64,000 bases of DNA, from positions 1 through 64,000 of the forward strand of contig NZ_FQVK01000018.1 of NCBI RefSeq assembly GCF_900129345.1, in the 5' to 3' direction. Under the pieces are notes generated by a model that worked only from the letters and a program-made list of their open reading frames with translations, did no database searches and was not told where the DNA came from. Made by a program: the position numbers and the translations under genes. Of this stretch, positions 29,658-38,711 are shown piece by piece. The stretch is from Ruegeria intermedia (GTDB lineage: Bacteria; Pseudomonadota; Alphaproteobacteria; Rhodobacterales; Rhodobacteraceae). Numbering within the stretch: position 1 is the stretch's first letter; the number at the start of each line of letters is the position of its first letter.

Positions 29658-30506
29658 TCAGAAATCCAGACCCAGATCGACCGTGCGATAGGAATGGGTC
29701 AGCGCCCCGGACGAGATATAATCGACCCCGGTGGCCGCGATCTCGGCCACCGTGTCCACGGTGACATTGCCCGACGCCTCGGTCACCAGACGTCCGCCCA
29801 CCATCGCCACGGCCTCGGCCAGCATGTCCGGGGTCATGTTGTCCAGCAGCACGACATCGGCGCCGCCGGTTTCCAGAACCTCGGCCAGCTGGTCCAGCCG
29901 GTCCACTTCGATTTCGACCTTCATCATGTGCGAAGCGCGCGCCTTGACCGCTTCCAACACCGCACGCACCCCGCCGGCGGCGGCGATGTGGTTGTCCTTG
30001 ATCAGGATCGCATCCGACAGCGAATGGCGGTGGTTGAACCCGCCGCCATGCAGCACGGCCAGTTTCTCGACGATGCGCAGGCCCGGCGTGGTCTTGCGGG
30101 TGCAGGTGATGCGCGCTCTGGTCCTGGCGGTCTGCGCCACCAGTTCGGCCGTCAGCGTCGCCACCCCGGTCAGACGACCGGCAAAGTTCAGCGCCACGCG
30201 TTCACCCGACAGGATCGAGGCCGCGCTGCCGGCGATCTCCATCAGGGTCTGGCCCTTGGTGCAACGGTCCCCGTCGGCCACCAGCGGCGTGATCTTCAAC
30301 GTCGGATCCACCAGCCGGAACGCCAGGGCCGCCACTTGCATGCCCGACACAACCGCATCCTCGCGCGCGTTCAGCCGCGCGGCATAGGTCACGTCCGACG
30401 GGATCACGGTGCGGGTGGTGATGTCGCCGCAGGTGCCCAGATCTTCGGTCAGCGCGGCGCGGACCATCGGTTCGAGGATCAGGTCGGGGACGGTGGCATA
30501 ATGCAT
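29658..30506 (-). CDS. nadC: Nicotinate-nucleotide diphosphorylase (carboxylating), NadC
   Basis: 282-aa quinolinate phosphoribosyltransferase that converts quinolinate and PRPP to nicotinate mononucleotide, the last step of de novo NAD precursor synthesis. Signatures are ALTEDLGTCGDITT at the N-terminus, ERVALNFAGRLTGVATLT, TRKTTPGLR, HRHSLSDAILIKDNH, and EASGNV near the C-terminus. The start at 30506 lies inside the nadB 3' end (28-bp overlap), so it is translationally coupled as the third gene of nadA-nadB-nadC. Confidence 0.96.
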   Translation of the reverse strand: MHYATVPDLILEPMVRAALTEDLGTCGDITTRTVIPSDVTYAARLNAREDAVVSGMQVAALAFRLVDPTLKITPLVADGDRCTKGQTLMEIAGSAASILSGERVALNFAGRLTGVATLTAELVAQTARTRARITCTRKTTPGLRIVEKLAVLHGGGFNHRHSLSDAILIKDNHIAAAGGVRAVLEAVKARASHMMKVEIEVDRLDQLAEVLETGGADVVLLDNMTPDMLAEAVAMVGGRLVTEASGNVTVDTVAEIAATGVDYISSGALTHSYRTVDLGLDF

Positions 30507-32071
30507 GTTGCGGTTTCCCTGAAGATTTTCGACCGCAGCGCCACGGCCTCGTCCAATATCAGATCAGACCGCCGCCCCGGCCCTTCGGCCGTATCCGGAC
30601 AATCCGACCGATAGTGCGCGCCGCGGCTTTCGGTGCGCATCAGCGCCGCCGCCGCGATCAGCGTGGCGGTCGCGGTCATGTTTCGGAACAGGCGCGACCG
30701 GCCGTGCAGCGACTCCAGCACGGCGATCCGGCCCAAGGCGCGGCGCAAGCCGTCCGCGTCACGGACCACCCCCACGCCATCGGTCATGACCTGGCGCAGT
30801 TCGGCCACGGCTTGGGGGTCGGGTTCGGTGCCGCCCGATGGCAGGCGCAGCCGCACCTCGGGCGCGTCGGTCACCGTAAGCGTGCCGGCGATGTCACGGG
30901 CGCAGGCGCGGGCGAAGACCAGCGCCTCGAGCAGACCGTTCGACGCCAGCCGGTTCGCCCCGTGCAACCCGGTCGAGGCCGCCTCGCCACAGGCCCAGAG
31001 CCCGGCCAGCGAACTGCGGCCGTTCAGGTCGGTGGCCACGCCGCCCATGTGGTAATGCGCCGCCGCGGTCACCGGTATCGGTTGGGTCACAGGGTCGACA
31101 CCGTTGCGCAGGCAGGCCTCGGTCACCGCCGGAAACTGACTGCGGATCGCCGCGCCGATCGCCGCGCGGGTATCCAGCGCGGGGCGGTTGCCGGCCTTGG
31201 TTTCCAGATAGACGGCGCGCGCCACGACATCGCGCGGGGCCAGCTCGGCATCGGGGTGGACGCCTTGCATGAACCGTTCGCCGTGGCGGTTGATCAGTAT
31301 AGCGCCCTCGCCACGCAAAGCCTCGGTGGCCAGAGGCATCGGATCCTCGCCTACGTCGATCGCGGTTGGGTGAAACTGAATGAACTCGGCATCGGCGATC
31401 CGGGCCCCGGCCCGCGCGGCCATCCCGATCCCCTGCCCGCGGATCCGCGCCGGGTTGGTGGTGCGGGCAAAAAGCCCCGCCGACCCGCCCGTGGCCAGCA
31501 CATGCGCCGCTCCGCGCAGCAGCACCGGTTCGGTCCCCGGCGCATCGGTCGGCGCCAGATATACGCCCGAGACCTTGGCCCCGTCGCTTTCCAGCCCCAC
31601 CGCCAGCGCCCCTTCGATCACCTGGACCGAAGCACGCCGCCGCAGCTCGGCGGTCAGAGCGCGCATGATCTCGGCACCGGCCTGATCGCCCTTGACGCGC
31701 ACCACGCGGGCCACCGAATGGGCGGCCTCCTGCGATTGGATGAACCCGCCTTCGGCGTCCCGGTCGAACCCGGTGCCCAGATCGGACAGGTCCAGAATGT
31801 GATCCCTGGCCGCGCGGGTGACGAACTCGGCCACCTCCTGCAGGACGGACCCCGCGCCTGCGCGCATCGTGTCGCGGGCATGGGCTTCGGGGCTGTCGGA
31901 CGGGTCCATCGCCGCCGCCACCCCGCCCTGCGCCCAGGCCGAACTGGCACCCGAGCCCAGCGGCTCGGGCGAGATCATCACCACCGGGTGCGGGTCGAGC
32001 TTGAGCGCGGTATAGACCGCGGCCAGACCGCCGCCGATGATGACCACCCGAGGGGTCGAGACCGTCTGCAT
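30479..32071 (-). CDS. nadB: L-aspartate oxidase NadB
   Basis: About 530-aa flavoenzyme that oxidises L-aspartate to iminoaspartate, which NadA condenses to quinolinate. The FAD site is VVIIGGGLAAVYTALKL. The conserved SSAWAQGGVAAAM, the active-site block MGGVATDLNGRSSLAGLWACGE and GANRLASNGLLEALVFA are present. The ATG at 32071 is 8 bases past the nadA stop; an in-frame TTG at 32083 would overlap nadA and is the alternative. Cytoplasmic. Confidence 0.95.
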   Translation of the reverse strand: MQTVSTPRVVIIGGGLAAVYTALKLDPHPVVMISPEPLGSGASSAWAQGGVAAAMDPSDSPEAHARDTMRAGAGSVLQEVAEFVTRAARDHILDLSDLGTGFDRDAEGGFIQSQEAAHSVARVVRVKGDQAGAEIMRALTAELRRRASVQVIEGALAVGLESDGAKVSGVYLAPTDAPGTEPVLLRGAAHVLATGGSAGLFARTTNPARIRGQGIGMAARAGARIADAEFIQFHPTAIDVGEDPMPLATEALRGEGAILINRHGERFMQGVHPDAELAPRDVVARAVYLETKAGNRPALDTRAAIGAAIRSQFPAVTEACLRNGVDPVTQPIPVTAAAHYHMGGVATDLNGRSSLAGLWACGEAASTGLHGANRLASNGLLEALVFARACARDIAGTLTVTDAPEVRLRLPSGGTEPDPQAVAELRQVMTDGVGVVRDADGLRRALGRIAVLESLHGRSRLFRNMTATATLIAAAALMRTESRGAHYRSDCPDTAEGPGRRSDLILDEAVALRSKIFRETATCIMPPSPT

Positions 32072-32079
32072 CGCCCCGA

Positions 32080-33132
32080 TCAAATTCCCAGCTTGCGCGA
32101 CAGGTCGATCATCCGCTGCACCGAAAGGCGCGCTTTTTCGGCCACGTCGGGGTCAACCTCGACCTGGCCGGTCATGGTGTCCAGCGCATACAGAACCTTT
32201 TCCAGCGTGATCTTCTTCATGTAGGGGCACATGTTGCAGGGCCCGACGAAATCGACCTGCGGCAGCGCGTCGGCGATGTTCGACGCCATCGAACACTCGG
32301 TGATCAGCATCGCCTTTTCGGGCTGTTCGTCGGTGACATATTTGATGATGCCGCTGGTAGACCCTGAGAAATCGGCCTCGGCCACCACGTCGGGCGGGCA
32401 TTCGGGATGCGCGATCAGGCGGGTGCCCGGGTTCCATTCGCGGAACTCGCGCAGGTCCTGCGCCGTATATTGTTCGTGCACGATGCACGAGCCTTCCCAC
32501 CAGACCACGTTCTTCTGCGGCACGTCGCGGGCCACGTTCTGCGCCAGATACTGGTCAGGCGTCATGATGACCGTGTCGCTGTCCATCGCCGCGACGATCT
32601 GCGCCGCGTTCGACGAGGTGCAGCAGATGTCGGATGCCGCTTTCACCTCGGCCGTGGTGTTCACATAGGACACGACCGGCGCGCCGGGATAGCGGCGGCG
32701 CATTTCGGCAATGCCTTCGGCGGTGATCGACTCGGCCAGCGAACAGCCGGCCTCCATGTCTGGCATCAGAACCGTCTTTTCGGGGCTGAGGATCTTCGAG
32801 GTCTCGGCCATAAAATGTACGCCGCATTGCACGATCACGTCCGCCTCGACCTCGGTCGCCCTGATGGCCAGTTGCAGGCTGTCGCCGACGAAATCGGAAA
32901 CGCCGTGATAGATCTCGGGCGTCATGTAATTGTGGCCCAGGATCACCGCGTTGCGTTCGGCTTTCAGATCGTTGATCGCCTTGACATAGGGCGCGTAGAT
33001 CGCCCAGTCCGCCGGAGAGACGACACGCGACATGCGGTCGTAGATGTCGCTCATGCTGGCGGCCAGCTCGGGCGAGGGGGTCAGGTCGTATTTCTCGGCA
33101 AGATGCGCGCGCTGCGCGGGATGGTCGAACAC
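32080..33132 (-). CDS. nadA: Quinolinate synthase NadA
   Basis: Cytoplasmic [4Fe-4S] enzyme that condenses iminoaspartate with dihydroxyacetone phosphate to quinolinate. Cluster-type cysteines are seen in VIVQCGVHFMAE, SDICCTSSNA and GPCNMCPYMKK. Family blocks LGHNYMTPE and HPECPPDV are present. The frame is open upstream to 33231. I favour the GTG at 33132 (MFDHPAQRAHL after correction to Met), which gives 350 aa, near the usual family length; GTG 33231 or ATG 33225 remain possible. First gene of nadA-nadB-nadC. Confidence 0.9.
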   Translation of the reverse strand: MFDHPAQRAHLAEKYDLTPSPELAASMSDIYDRMSRVVSPADWAIYAPYVKAINDLKAERNAVILGHNYMTPEIYHGVSDFVGDSLQLAIRATEVEADVIVQCGVHFMAETSKILSPEKTVLMPDMEAGCSLAESITAEGIAEMRRRYPGAPVVSYVNTTAEVKAASDICCTSSNAAQIVAAMDSDTVIMTPDQYLAQNVARDVPQKNVVWWEGSCIVHEQYTAQDLREFREWNPGTRLIAHPECPPDVVAEADFSGSTSGIIKYVTDEQPEKAMLITECSMASNIADALPQVDFVGPCNMCPYMKKITLEKVLYALDTMTGQVEVDPDVAEKARLSVQRMIDLSRKLGI

Positions 33133-33275
33133 TTGGTCTGATTTCCGCCTGGTGAGTTCCTGTGCCTGTTCATATGGGGATTCCGTCCCGTTGGCCACAA
33201 CCTGCCAACGGAAAATATGCCGCATCACCACGCGTTATGCGGTGCGCGGCTGTGGAACTCCGGGCAGATGCCGGG

Positions 33276-34277
33276 TCAGAGCTCGGCCTGGCACCACACG
33301 CAGTCATGATCCGACAGCGGCTTGCCCCCGGCCGTCAGGGATGGCAGCAGCCCTCGGTCCCGGCATGTCAGCCCCCTGCCCGCGAACCAATCCAGCTTCA
33401 TCACCCGGTCCGGGTGCGGCGTGATCAGGCTGGGGCGTGTGGTGTGACCTTCGGCGGTAAACGCCCAGCTGTATCCGCGGGCCTCGGCCATGGAAAACAG
33501 CGTTTCCCGGCGCCAGTCGAAATCGGGCGGCAGGTGGTTGCCGGTGTTCAGGTCTCCGCCGATCAGCACCGGCATGTCCGGCGCAAACGCCTCGACCGCA
33601 TCCAGCAGTTTTTCGAACTGCGCGTGCCGGTGCGCGGCGGCGGCGTTGCTTTCCAGATGCGTCGACACCACGCAGAGCGGCCCGGCCGTTGTCGGAACTT
33701 CGGCCAGGATCGCCATCCGCCCGCCCAGCCGCGGCTGATCGGGGTCGGCCGCGCCGCTGTCGGCGGCGAACCAGTGGCCGTGATCGTCCAGCCGCAGCAG
33801 CGCGGTCCGTCTGAAGGGCACCGCCGACAGGATCGCATTGCCGTGCCAGCCCAGCGTGTTGAAATCATCCCTGCAAAAGGCGCGTTCGGTCGGGCCACCA
33901 AGGTCCAGCTCGTGGAACTCGACGCCAAAGACATAGGCCATGTTCAGATGCGCGGCCATCTCCTCGGTCGTGTGGCGCTGTGCGGTGCGGGCCATGCCGT
34001 GATCGACCTCGGACAGCAGCACGATATCCGGCGCGACCGGCGCCAGATGCGCGGCGGTCTCAGCCGGGAAAAGACAACGCTCGACGTTCCAGGCCGCGAC
34101 CGTCAGAACCGGGTCAAGCATGGCCCGCGTCGCCTGCCCACCCAGTTGCAGCGCGTTCATGGCAGGGGTTTCCGCCATCAGGGCACGATGCGCTTCGGCG
34201 GTGCGCGGCGCGGACAGAATGCGCGCGCGCGCGGCCTCGGAGACGGGAGGCAGAGCCGCGACGGTCTGGGTGATCAC
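33276..34277 (-). CDS. Endonuclease/exonuclease/phosphatase-family hydrolase in the ugp operon
   Basis: 333-aa metal-dependent phosphoesterase. The EEP motifs occur in order: [39 protein letters not shown] and the C-terminal LSDHDCV. The family includes phosphodiesterases, sphingomyelinases and inositol-phosphate phosphatases. No signal peptide is seen, so it is probably cytoplasmic. Its ATG overlaps the ugpC stop by 4 bases, which ties it to glycerol-3-phosphate or glycerophosphodiester uptake. In E. coli the equivalent slot is taken by UgpQ, an unrelated glycerophosphodiesterase, so this enzyme may play that role here. That is inference. Confidence 0.88.
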   Translation of the reverse strand: MITQTVAALPPVSEAARARILSAPRTAEAHRALMAETPAMNALQLGGQATRAMLDPVLTVAAWNVERCLFPAETAAHLAPVAPDIVLLSEVDHGMARTAQRHTTEEMAAHLNMAYVFGVEFHELDLGGPTERAFCRDDFNTLGWHGNAILSAVPFRRTALLRLDDHGHWFAADSGAADPDQPRLGGRMAILAEVPTTAGPLCVVSTHLESNAAAAHRHAQFEKLLDAVEAFAPDMPVLIGGDLNTGNHLPPDFDWRRETLFSMAEARGYSWAFTAEGHTTRPSLITPHPDRVMKLDWFAGRGLTCRDRGLLPSLTAGGKPLSDHDCVWCQAEL

Positions 34278-35314
34278 AGGGCTTTTCCGGTTTCCGGGTG
34301 GAACAGGGTGATGGCGTCGGACTTCAGCGCGATCCGGGTCTCGCCCGGTGCGGCCTCGACATCCTTGCCGACATGGATGGTGAACTCCTGATCGGCCAGC
34401 CGCCCGTGCAGCAGCCGATGCGCGCCCAGTTCCTCGATGATGTCGACATGGAAGGAAATCGAGCCTTCGGCGCCCAACACCACGTCCTCGGGGCGAATGC
34501 CCAGGGTCACCGCGCCAGACCCTTCGGCCGCGGCCAGCACCGTGTCGCCGTTGATCATCACGCGGCCGCCGTCCAGCCGTGCGCTGATCAGGTTCATCGG
34601 CGGCGCTCCCATGAAGCTGGCCACGAAGGTCGAGGCCGGGCGGTGATAGATCTCGGCCGGTGTGCCGATCTGTTCGATCCGGCCCGCGTTCATCACGATG
34701 ATGCGGTCGGCCATGGTCATCGCCTCGACCTGGTCATGAGTGACGTAGATCGAGGTCACGCCCAGACGCCGCTGCAGCGCCTTGATCTCGATCCGCATCT
34801 GGTTGCGCAACTTGGCGTCCAGGTTCGACAGCGGCTCGTCGAACAGGAACAGCGCCGGATCGCGGACGATGGCCCGCCCCATGGCGACCCGCTGGCGCTG
34901 GCCGCCCGACAGCTGCGAGGGCTTGCGGTCGAGGTACTCGTTCAGGTTCAGCATGGCGGCGGCCTCGGCCACCTTCCGCTCGATCACGTCCTTGGGTGTC
35001 TTGCGGTTCTTCAGACCATAGGCGATGTTCTTGCGCACGCTCATGTGCGGGTACAGCGCATAGTTCTGGAACACCATGGCGATGTCGCGATCGGCCGGAT
35101 CGACGTCATTCATGACGCGGCCATTGATCGTCAGTTCGCCTTCGGTGATCTCTTCCAGCCCGGCCACCATGCGCAGCAATGTGGACTTGCCGCAGCCTGA
35201 CGGGCCGACCAGCACCACGAACTCGCCATCGCCGATGTCGAAACTGGACGGGGTCAGCGCCTCGGCGCCGTTGGGATAGACTTTTCGGATGTTCTTCAGG
35301 GATACCTGAGCCAT
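34274..35314 (-). CDS. ugpC: sn-Glycerol-3-phosphate ABC transporter ATP-binding protein UgpC
   Basis: 346-aa ATPase of the MalK/UgpC group: Walker [10 protein letters not shown], signature [14 protein letters not shown] and Walker [16 protein letters not shown]-terminal regulatory TOBE domain follows (GIRPEDV and the following strands). It powers UgpAE and is known in E. coli to sense cytoplasmic phosphate. It lies 13 bases after ugpE and overlaps the phosphoesterase gene. Confidence 0.94.
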   Translation of the reverse strand: MAQVSLKNIRKVYPNGAEALTPSSFDIGDGEFVVLVGPSGCGKSTLLRMVAGLEEITEGELTINGRVMNDVDPADRDIAMVFQNYALYPHMSVRKNIAYGLKNRKTPKDVIERKVAEAAAMLNLNEYLDRKPSQLSGGQRQRVAMGRAIVRDPALFLFDEPLSNLDAKLRNQMRIEIKALQRRLGVTSIYVTHDQVEAMTMADRIIVMNAGRIEQIGTPAEIYHRPASTFVASFMGAPPMNLISARLDGGRVMINGDTVLAAAEGSGAVTLGIRPEDVVLGAEGSISFHVDIIEELGAHRLLHGRLADQEFTIHVGKDVEAAPGETRIALKSDAITLFHPETGKAL

Positions 35315-35327
35315 TTGTTTTTCTGCC

Positions 35328-36236
35328 TTACTTGTCGGATTCCGTCAGGCCCTTGACGAACCAGCTTTGGAAGAAGATGACGACCATGACTGGGGGGATG
35401 ATGGCGATGATCGCCAGCAGGTTGGCCCGGCCGTATTCGGGAATGCGGTTGCCTTCCAGCACCTGCGTGATCTGCTTGATCCCGCGCACCAGGGTGAACA
35501 TGTCCTCTTCGGTGGTGATCATGGTGGGCCACAGATACTGGTTCCAGCCATAGACGAACATGATGATGAACATCGCCGCGATCATGGTGCGCGACAGAGG
35601 CACCAGGATGTCGATGAAAAACTTCACCGGACCGGCGCCGTCGATGCGCGCGGCCTCGACCAGTTCTTCGGGGACCGAGCGGAAGAACTGCCGGAAAAAG
35701 AACGTGGCCGTGGCCGAGGCGATCAGCGGGATGATGAGGCCCTGATAGGTGTTCAGCATCCCCAGCTTCTGCACCACCTCGTACGAGGGCAGAATGCGCA
35801 CCTCGAGCGGCAGCAGCAGCGTGGTGAAGATCACCCAGAAGGCCAGCGTGGCGAACCGCATCCGGAAATAGACGATCGCATAGGCGGCCATCATCCCGAT
35901 GAGGATCTTGCCCAGGGCAAAGCCGATGCCCAGGATGAACGAGTTCTTGAGCATGTTCAGGCCGGTATTCTGCCCCGAAAAGCCCGAGGCCTGAAACATC
36001 GCCTTGTCGAAATTCTCGGGCAGTTGGTGCCCGATCGTCAGGCTGGGGCCGGTCTTGATCACCTCGACATCCGGAACCGTGGTCATCTGCAGGACCATCA
36101 GCAGCGGCAGCATCATGAACAGCGAGCCCACGATCAGAACCGCGTGATCGCCGATGGCGCCCCAGCGGATGCGGCGCTTGCGTGGCGGCGTGTGCGAGGC
36201 GGCGTGGTCGATCACACCTGCATTTGCTTCGGTCAT
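35328..36236 (-). CDS. ugpE: sn-Glycerol-3-phosphate ABC transporter permease UgpE
   Basis: 302-aa MalG-type permease with about six membrane helices. The EAA loop is readable as [20 protein letters not shown], followed by [13 protein letters not shown], and the protein ends in [12 protein letters not shown], a common UgpE/MalG-like C-terminus. It lies 12 bases after ugpA and partners with UgpA to form the channel. Confidence 0.94.
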   Translation of the reverse strand: MTEANAGVIDHAASHTPPRKRRIRWGAIGDHAVLIVGSLFMMLPLLMVLQMTTVPDVEVIKTGPSLTIGHQLPENFDKAMFQASGFSGQNTGLNMLKNSFILGIGFALGKILIGMMAAYAIVYFRMRFATLAFWVIFTTLLLPLEVRILPSYEVVQKLGMLNTYQGLIIPLIASATATFFFRQFFRSVPEELVEAARIDGAGPVKFFIDILVPLSRTMIAAMFIIMFVYGWNQYLWPTMITTEEDMFTLVRGIKQITQVLEGNRIPEYGRANLLAIIAIIPPVMVVIFFQSWFVKGLTESDK

Positions 36237-36248
36237 CGTCTGCCCTCC

Positions 36249-37130
36249 TCAGGTATAGTGAATGCGGCGTTCGACCAGCCGGAACTGGAACACCGTCAGC
36301 GCCAGAACCAGCACCATCAGAACAACCGACTGTGCCGAGCTGCCGCCCAGGTCGTTGCCGCGGAACCCGTCCACATAGACCTTGTAGACCAGCGTCATCG
36401 GGTTGTTGCCCGGCTCGCCCTTGACCATGGTGTCGATCACGCCGAACGTGTCGAACAGCGAATAGGTGATGTTGGTGATCAGCAGGAAGAACCCGGTCGG
36501 CGCCAGCAGCGGAAAGGTCACGTCCCAGAACCGTCCCGAGGCCGAACGGTTGTCGATCAGCGCGGCTTCGCGCACCGATTTCGGGATCGATTGCAGCCCG
36601 GACAGGAAAAAGATGAAATTCACCGGCACCTGTTTCCAGACGGACACGATCACCATCGCGGTGGCGGTGTCGTTGAAATTGACGCCCAGTTTGAAATCCC
36701 ACCCGATCGAACGCGCCAGTTCGGTCAGCGGCCCCCAGCTCTGGTGGAACATGATCAGACCGATGAAGCCCGCAACGGGCGGCGCCACGGCATAGACCCA
36801 CATCAACAGCGTGCGATAGGTCTTGGCCCCGCGCAGCACGTTGTCGGCCTTGACCGCCAGCAGCAGCGCGATGGACAGTGACAGAAAGGTGACCAGAACG
36901 GTGAAGATCACCGTGAACCAGGCGATGCTGAGGTATTCGCCGTTGCCTGCAAGGTCCTTGTAATTGTCCAGCCCGACGAAGGTCGATCCGAATCCGAACG
37001 GATCCTGCAGGAAGAACGACGACTGCACCGCATGCGCGGCGGGCCAATAGAAAAAGACCGCGATGATCACAAGCTGCGGCATCAGCAGCAGGATCGGCAG
37101 CCAGCGGGCGGTAAAACCAGCGCGTTTCAT
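36249..37130 (-). CDS. ugpA: sn-Glycerol-3-phosphate ABC transporter permease UgpA
   Basis: 293-aa MalF-type permease. The N-terminus MKRAGFTARWLPILLLMPQL and the segment SSFFLQDPFGFGSTFVGLDN are typical of UgpA. The EAA-like loop is PKSVREAALIDNRSASGRFW. It follows ugpB, separated by 62 bases that contain a perfect hairpin, and precedes ugpE by 12 bases. Confidence 0.94.
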   Translation of the reverse strand: MKRAGFTARWLPILLLMPQLVIIAVFFYWPAAHAVQSSFFLQDPFGFGSTFVGLDNYKDLAGNGEYLSIAWFTVIFTVLVTFLSLSIALLLAVKADNVLRGAKTYRTLLMWVYAVAPPVAGFIGLIMFHQSWGPLTELARSIGWDFKLGVNFNDTATAMVIVSVWKQVPVNFIFFLSGLQSIPKSVREAALIDNRSASGRFWDVTFPLLAPTGFFLLITNITYSLFDTFGVIDTMVKGEPGNNPMTLVYKVYVDGFRGNDLGGSSAQSVVLMVLVLALTVFQFRLVERRIHYT

Positions 37131-37149
37131 GAATTCTCCGGATAACGGA

Positions 37150-37176
37150 GGGCGGCCGCAAGACCTGCGGCCGCCC
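37150..37176 (-). promoter_or_regulatory. Intercistronic hairpin between ugpB and ugpA
   Basis: A perfect 10-bp stem (GGGCGGCCGC at 37150-37159 with GCGGCCGCCC at 37167-37176) closes a 7-base loop just after the ugpB stop. No T-run follows on the operon strand. It probably stabilises the ugpB message or partly attenuates read-through. Confidence 0.6.
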
Positions 37177-37192
37177 GTTTTGCGTCAGTGGG

Positions 37193-38500
37193 TCAGTTCT
37201 GGGTCTTCGCGAACCGCTCCAACAGGGCGTTGGCTTCGGTTTCGATGTTGTTGAACGCGTCCTCGACCGAGGTCTCGCCGGTCAGGATGCGGCCGTATTC
37301 ACGGTTCATCACGTCGCGGATCTGGACGTAGAAGCCCATGCGGTAACCCTTGGTATGCTTGCCGGCCGGCAGCGACAGCTGCTTGATGCCCACCTCGGCC
37401 GCGGGGGCGCGGTCATAGTGACCATCGGCCTTGGCCATTTCATAGGCGGCGGTGGTGATCGGAACGTAACCGGTCTCGCGGTGCCACATGTATTGGGTTT
37501 CCGGCTTGGTCAGGAACTCAAAGAACGCGGCGGTGGCCTTGTTTTCCTCGTCGCTCTTGCCGGCCATCGCGAAGAGGGCCGCGCCGCCGATGAAGGTCTG
37601 CTTGGGCTCTTTCGTCACGCTTTCCCAATAGGGCAGGAAGGTGGCCGAGAATTCAAACGGCAGGTCCTTCTTGGACAGACCGCCGAACGAACCGGACGAC
37701 CCCAGCCAGATGGCGACCTTGCCTTCTTCGAACGGGGTCTGGTTGTCGCTCCAGCCGGTGCCGTACCACTCGAAGAAGCCCTTGTCCTTCCAGTCCTTGA
37801 CGGCGGTGAAATGGGCCTTCATCGCGTCGTTGTTGACCAGGATCTTGGTGCCTTCGGCGCCTTCATAGCCGTTGTCGTTGGTGGCGAACGGCAGGTCGTG
37901 ACGCGAATGGAAGTTCTCGGTGAAGATCCACGGCAGGTGCGATTGCGACAGGCCGATGTAACCGGCCTCTTTCAGCGCCGGGGCGGTTACGGTCTGGAAC
38001 TCTTCCCAGGTTTTCGGCGGGGTCACGCCGGCTTTTTCCAGCGCATCCACGTTGTAATACATGATGGGCGAGGACGAGTTGAACGGCATGCCGATCATCT
38101 TGCCGTCGCTGTCGGCATAGAAATAGCGCACGCCCGAGATGTAGTCCTCGATGTTGAATTCCACGCCGTTGTCCTGCAGCAGGTCCTGCACCGGCACGGT
38201 CGCGCCCTTGGCTCCGATCACGGTGGCGGCGCCTGCGTCGAACACCTGCAGGATGTTAGGCTGTTCACCGGCGCGGAAGGCGGCGATGCCTGCGGTCAGG
38301 GTTTCCTCGTAGGTGCCCTTGAAGACCGGAGTGATCTTGTAGTCGTCCTGCGAAGCGTTGAAGTCCTCGGCAATCTGGTTGACGGTATCGCCAAGGGCGC
38401 CGCCCATGGCATGCCACCATGTGATTTCAACCTCGGCCATGGCGGCGCTGGCCACCATCGCGATCGCGGCGGCCGACGCGCCCAACTTGAATTTCTGCAT
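37193..38500 (-). CDS. ugpB: sn-Glycerol-3-phosphate-binding periplasmic protein UgpB
   Basis: 435-aa periplasmic receptor. A signal peptide (MQKFKLGASAAAIAMVASAA) precedes VEITWWHAMGGALGDTVNQI, and GIAAFRAGEQPNILQVFDAG is a strong UgpB signature. The ATG at 38500 has CCGGAGG 7 bases upstream; the longer open frame to 38647 would place the LacI-type operator inside the gene and is rejected. First gene of ugpB-A-E-C plus the phosphoesterase gene. Upstream lie a LacI-type operator and a Pho box, which suggests induction by phosphate starvation together with local repression. Confidence 0.94.
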   Translation of the reverse strand: MQKFKLGASAAAIAMVASAAMAEVEITWWHAMGGALGDTVNQIAEDFNASQDDYKITPVFKGTYEETLTAGIAAFRAGEQPNILQVFDAGAATVIGAKGATVPVQDLLQDNGVEFNIEDYISGVRYFYADSDGKMIGMPFNSSSPIMYYNVDALEKAGVTPPKTWEEFQTVTAPALKEAGYIGLSQSHLPWIFTENFHSRHDLPFATNDNGYEGAEGTKILVNNDAMKAHFTAVKDWKDKGFFEWYGTGWSDNQTPFEEGKVAIWLGSSGSFGGLSKKDLPFEFSATFLPYWESVTKEPKQTFIGGAALFAMAGKSDEENKATAAFFEFLTKPETQYMWHRETGYVPITTAAYEMAKADGHYDRAPAAEVGIKQLSLPAGKHTKGYRMGFYVQIRDVMNREYGRILTGETSVEDAFNNIETEANALLERFAKTQN

Positions 38501-38613
38501 GTGAATCCTCCGGTTCGTGTTTGGCCCTTTCGGGCGGGCAAAGCCCATGAAACTGTGCGGGCGCAAGGCCCAAAGAACGCGCGCACATGGTTTGCATTTT
38601 TTTCTGGCCAATA

Positions 38614-38627
38614 TGCACACGTGTTCA
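38614..38627. promoter_or_regulatory. LacI-family operator-like palindrome
   Basis: TGCACACGTGTTCA (38614-38627) is palindromic except for one symmetric mismatch pair, with the central CG step typical of LacI-family operators. It lies between ugpB and the divergent LacI-type gene, downstream of the Pho box in the ugpB direction. It is therefore placed to repress ugpB, the regulator, or both. Confidence 0.55.
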
Positions 38628-38640
38628 CTAGCTTCTAAGC

Positions 38641-38658
38641 ATGACACTTTGGTGAAAG
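38641..38658 (-). promoter_or_regulatory. Probable Pho box upstream of ugpB
   Basis: On the minus strand CTTTCAC (38658-38652) and GTGTCAT (38647-38641) are separated by 4 bp. This gives the 11-bp repeat of a Pho box with 2 mismatches to CTGTCAC-N4-CTGTCAT. It is oriented toward ugpB about 140 bases away. Only one repeat pair is visible, so confidence is moderate. Confidence 0.5.
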
Positions 38659-38711
38659 AATCGATTCAGTTCAACAAATTCCTGCATTCTGGCATCTGGT
38701 ACCGATCAGGC

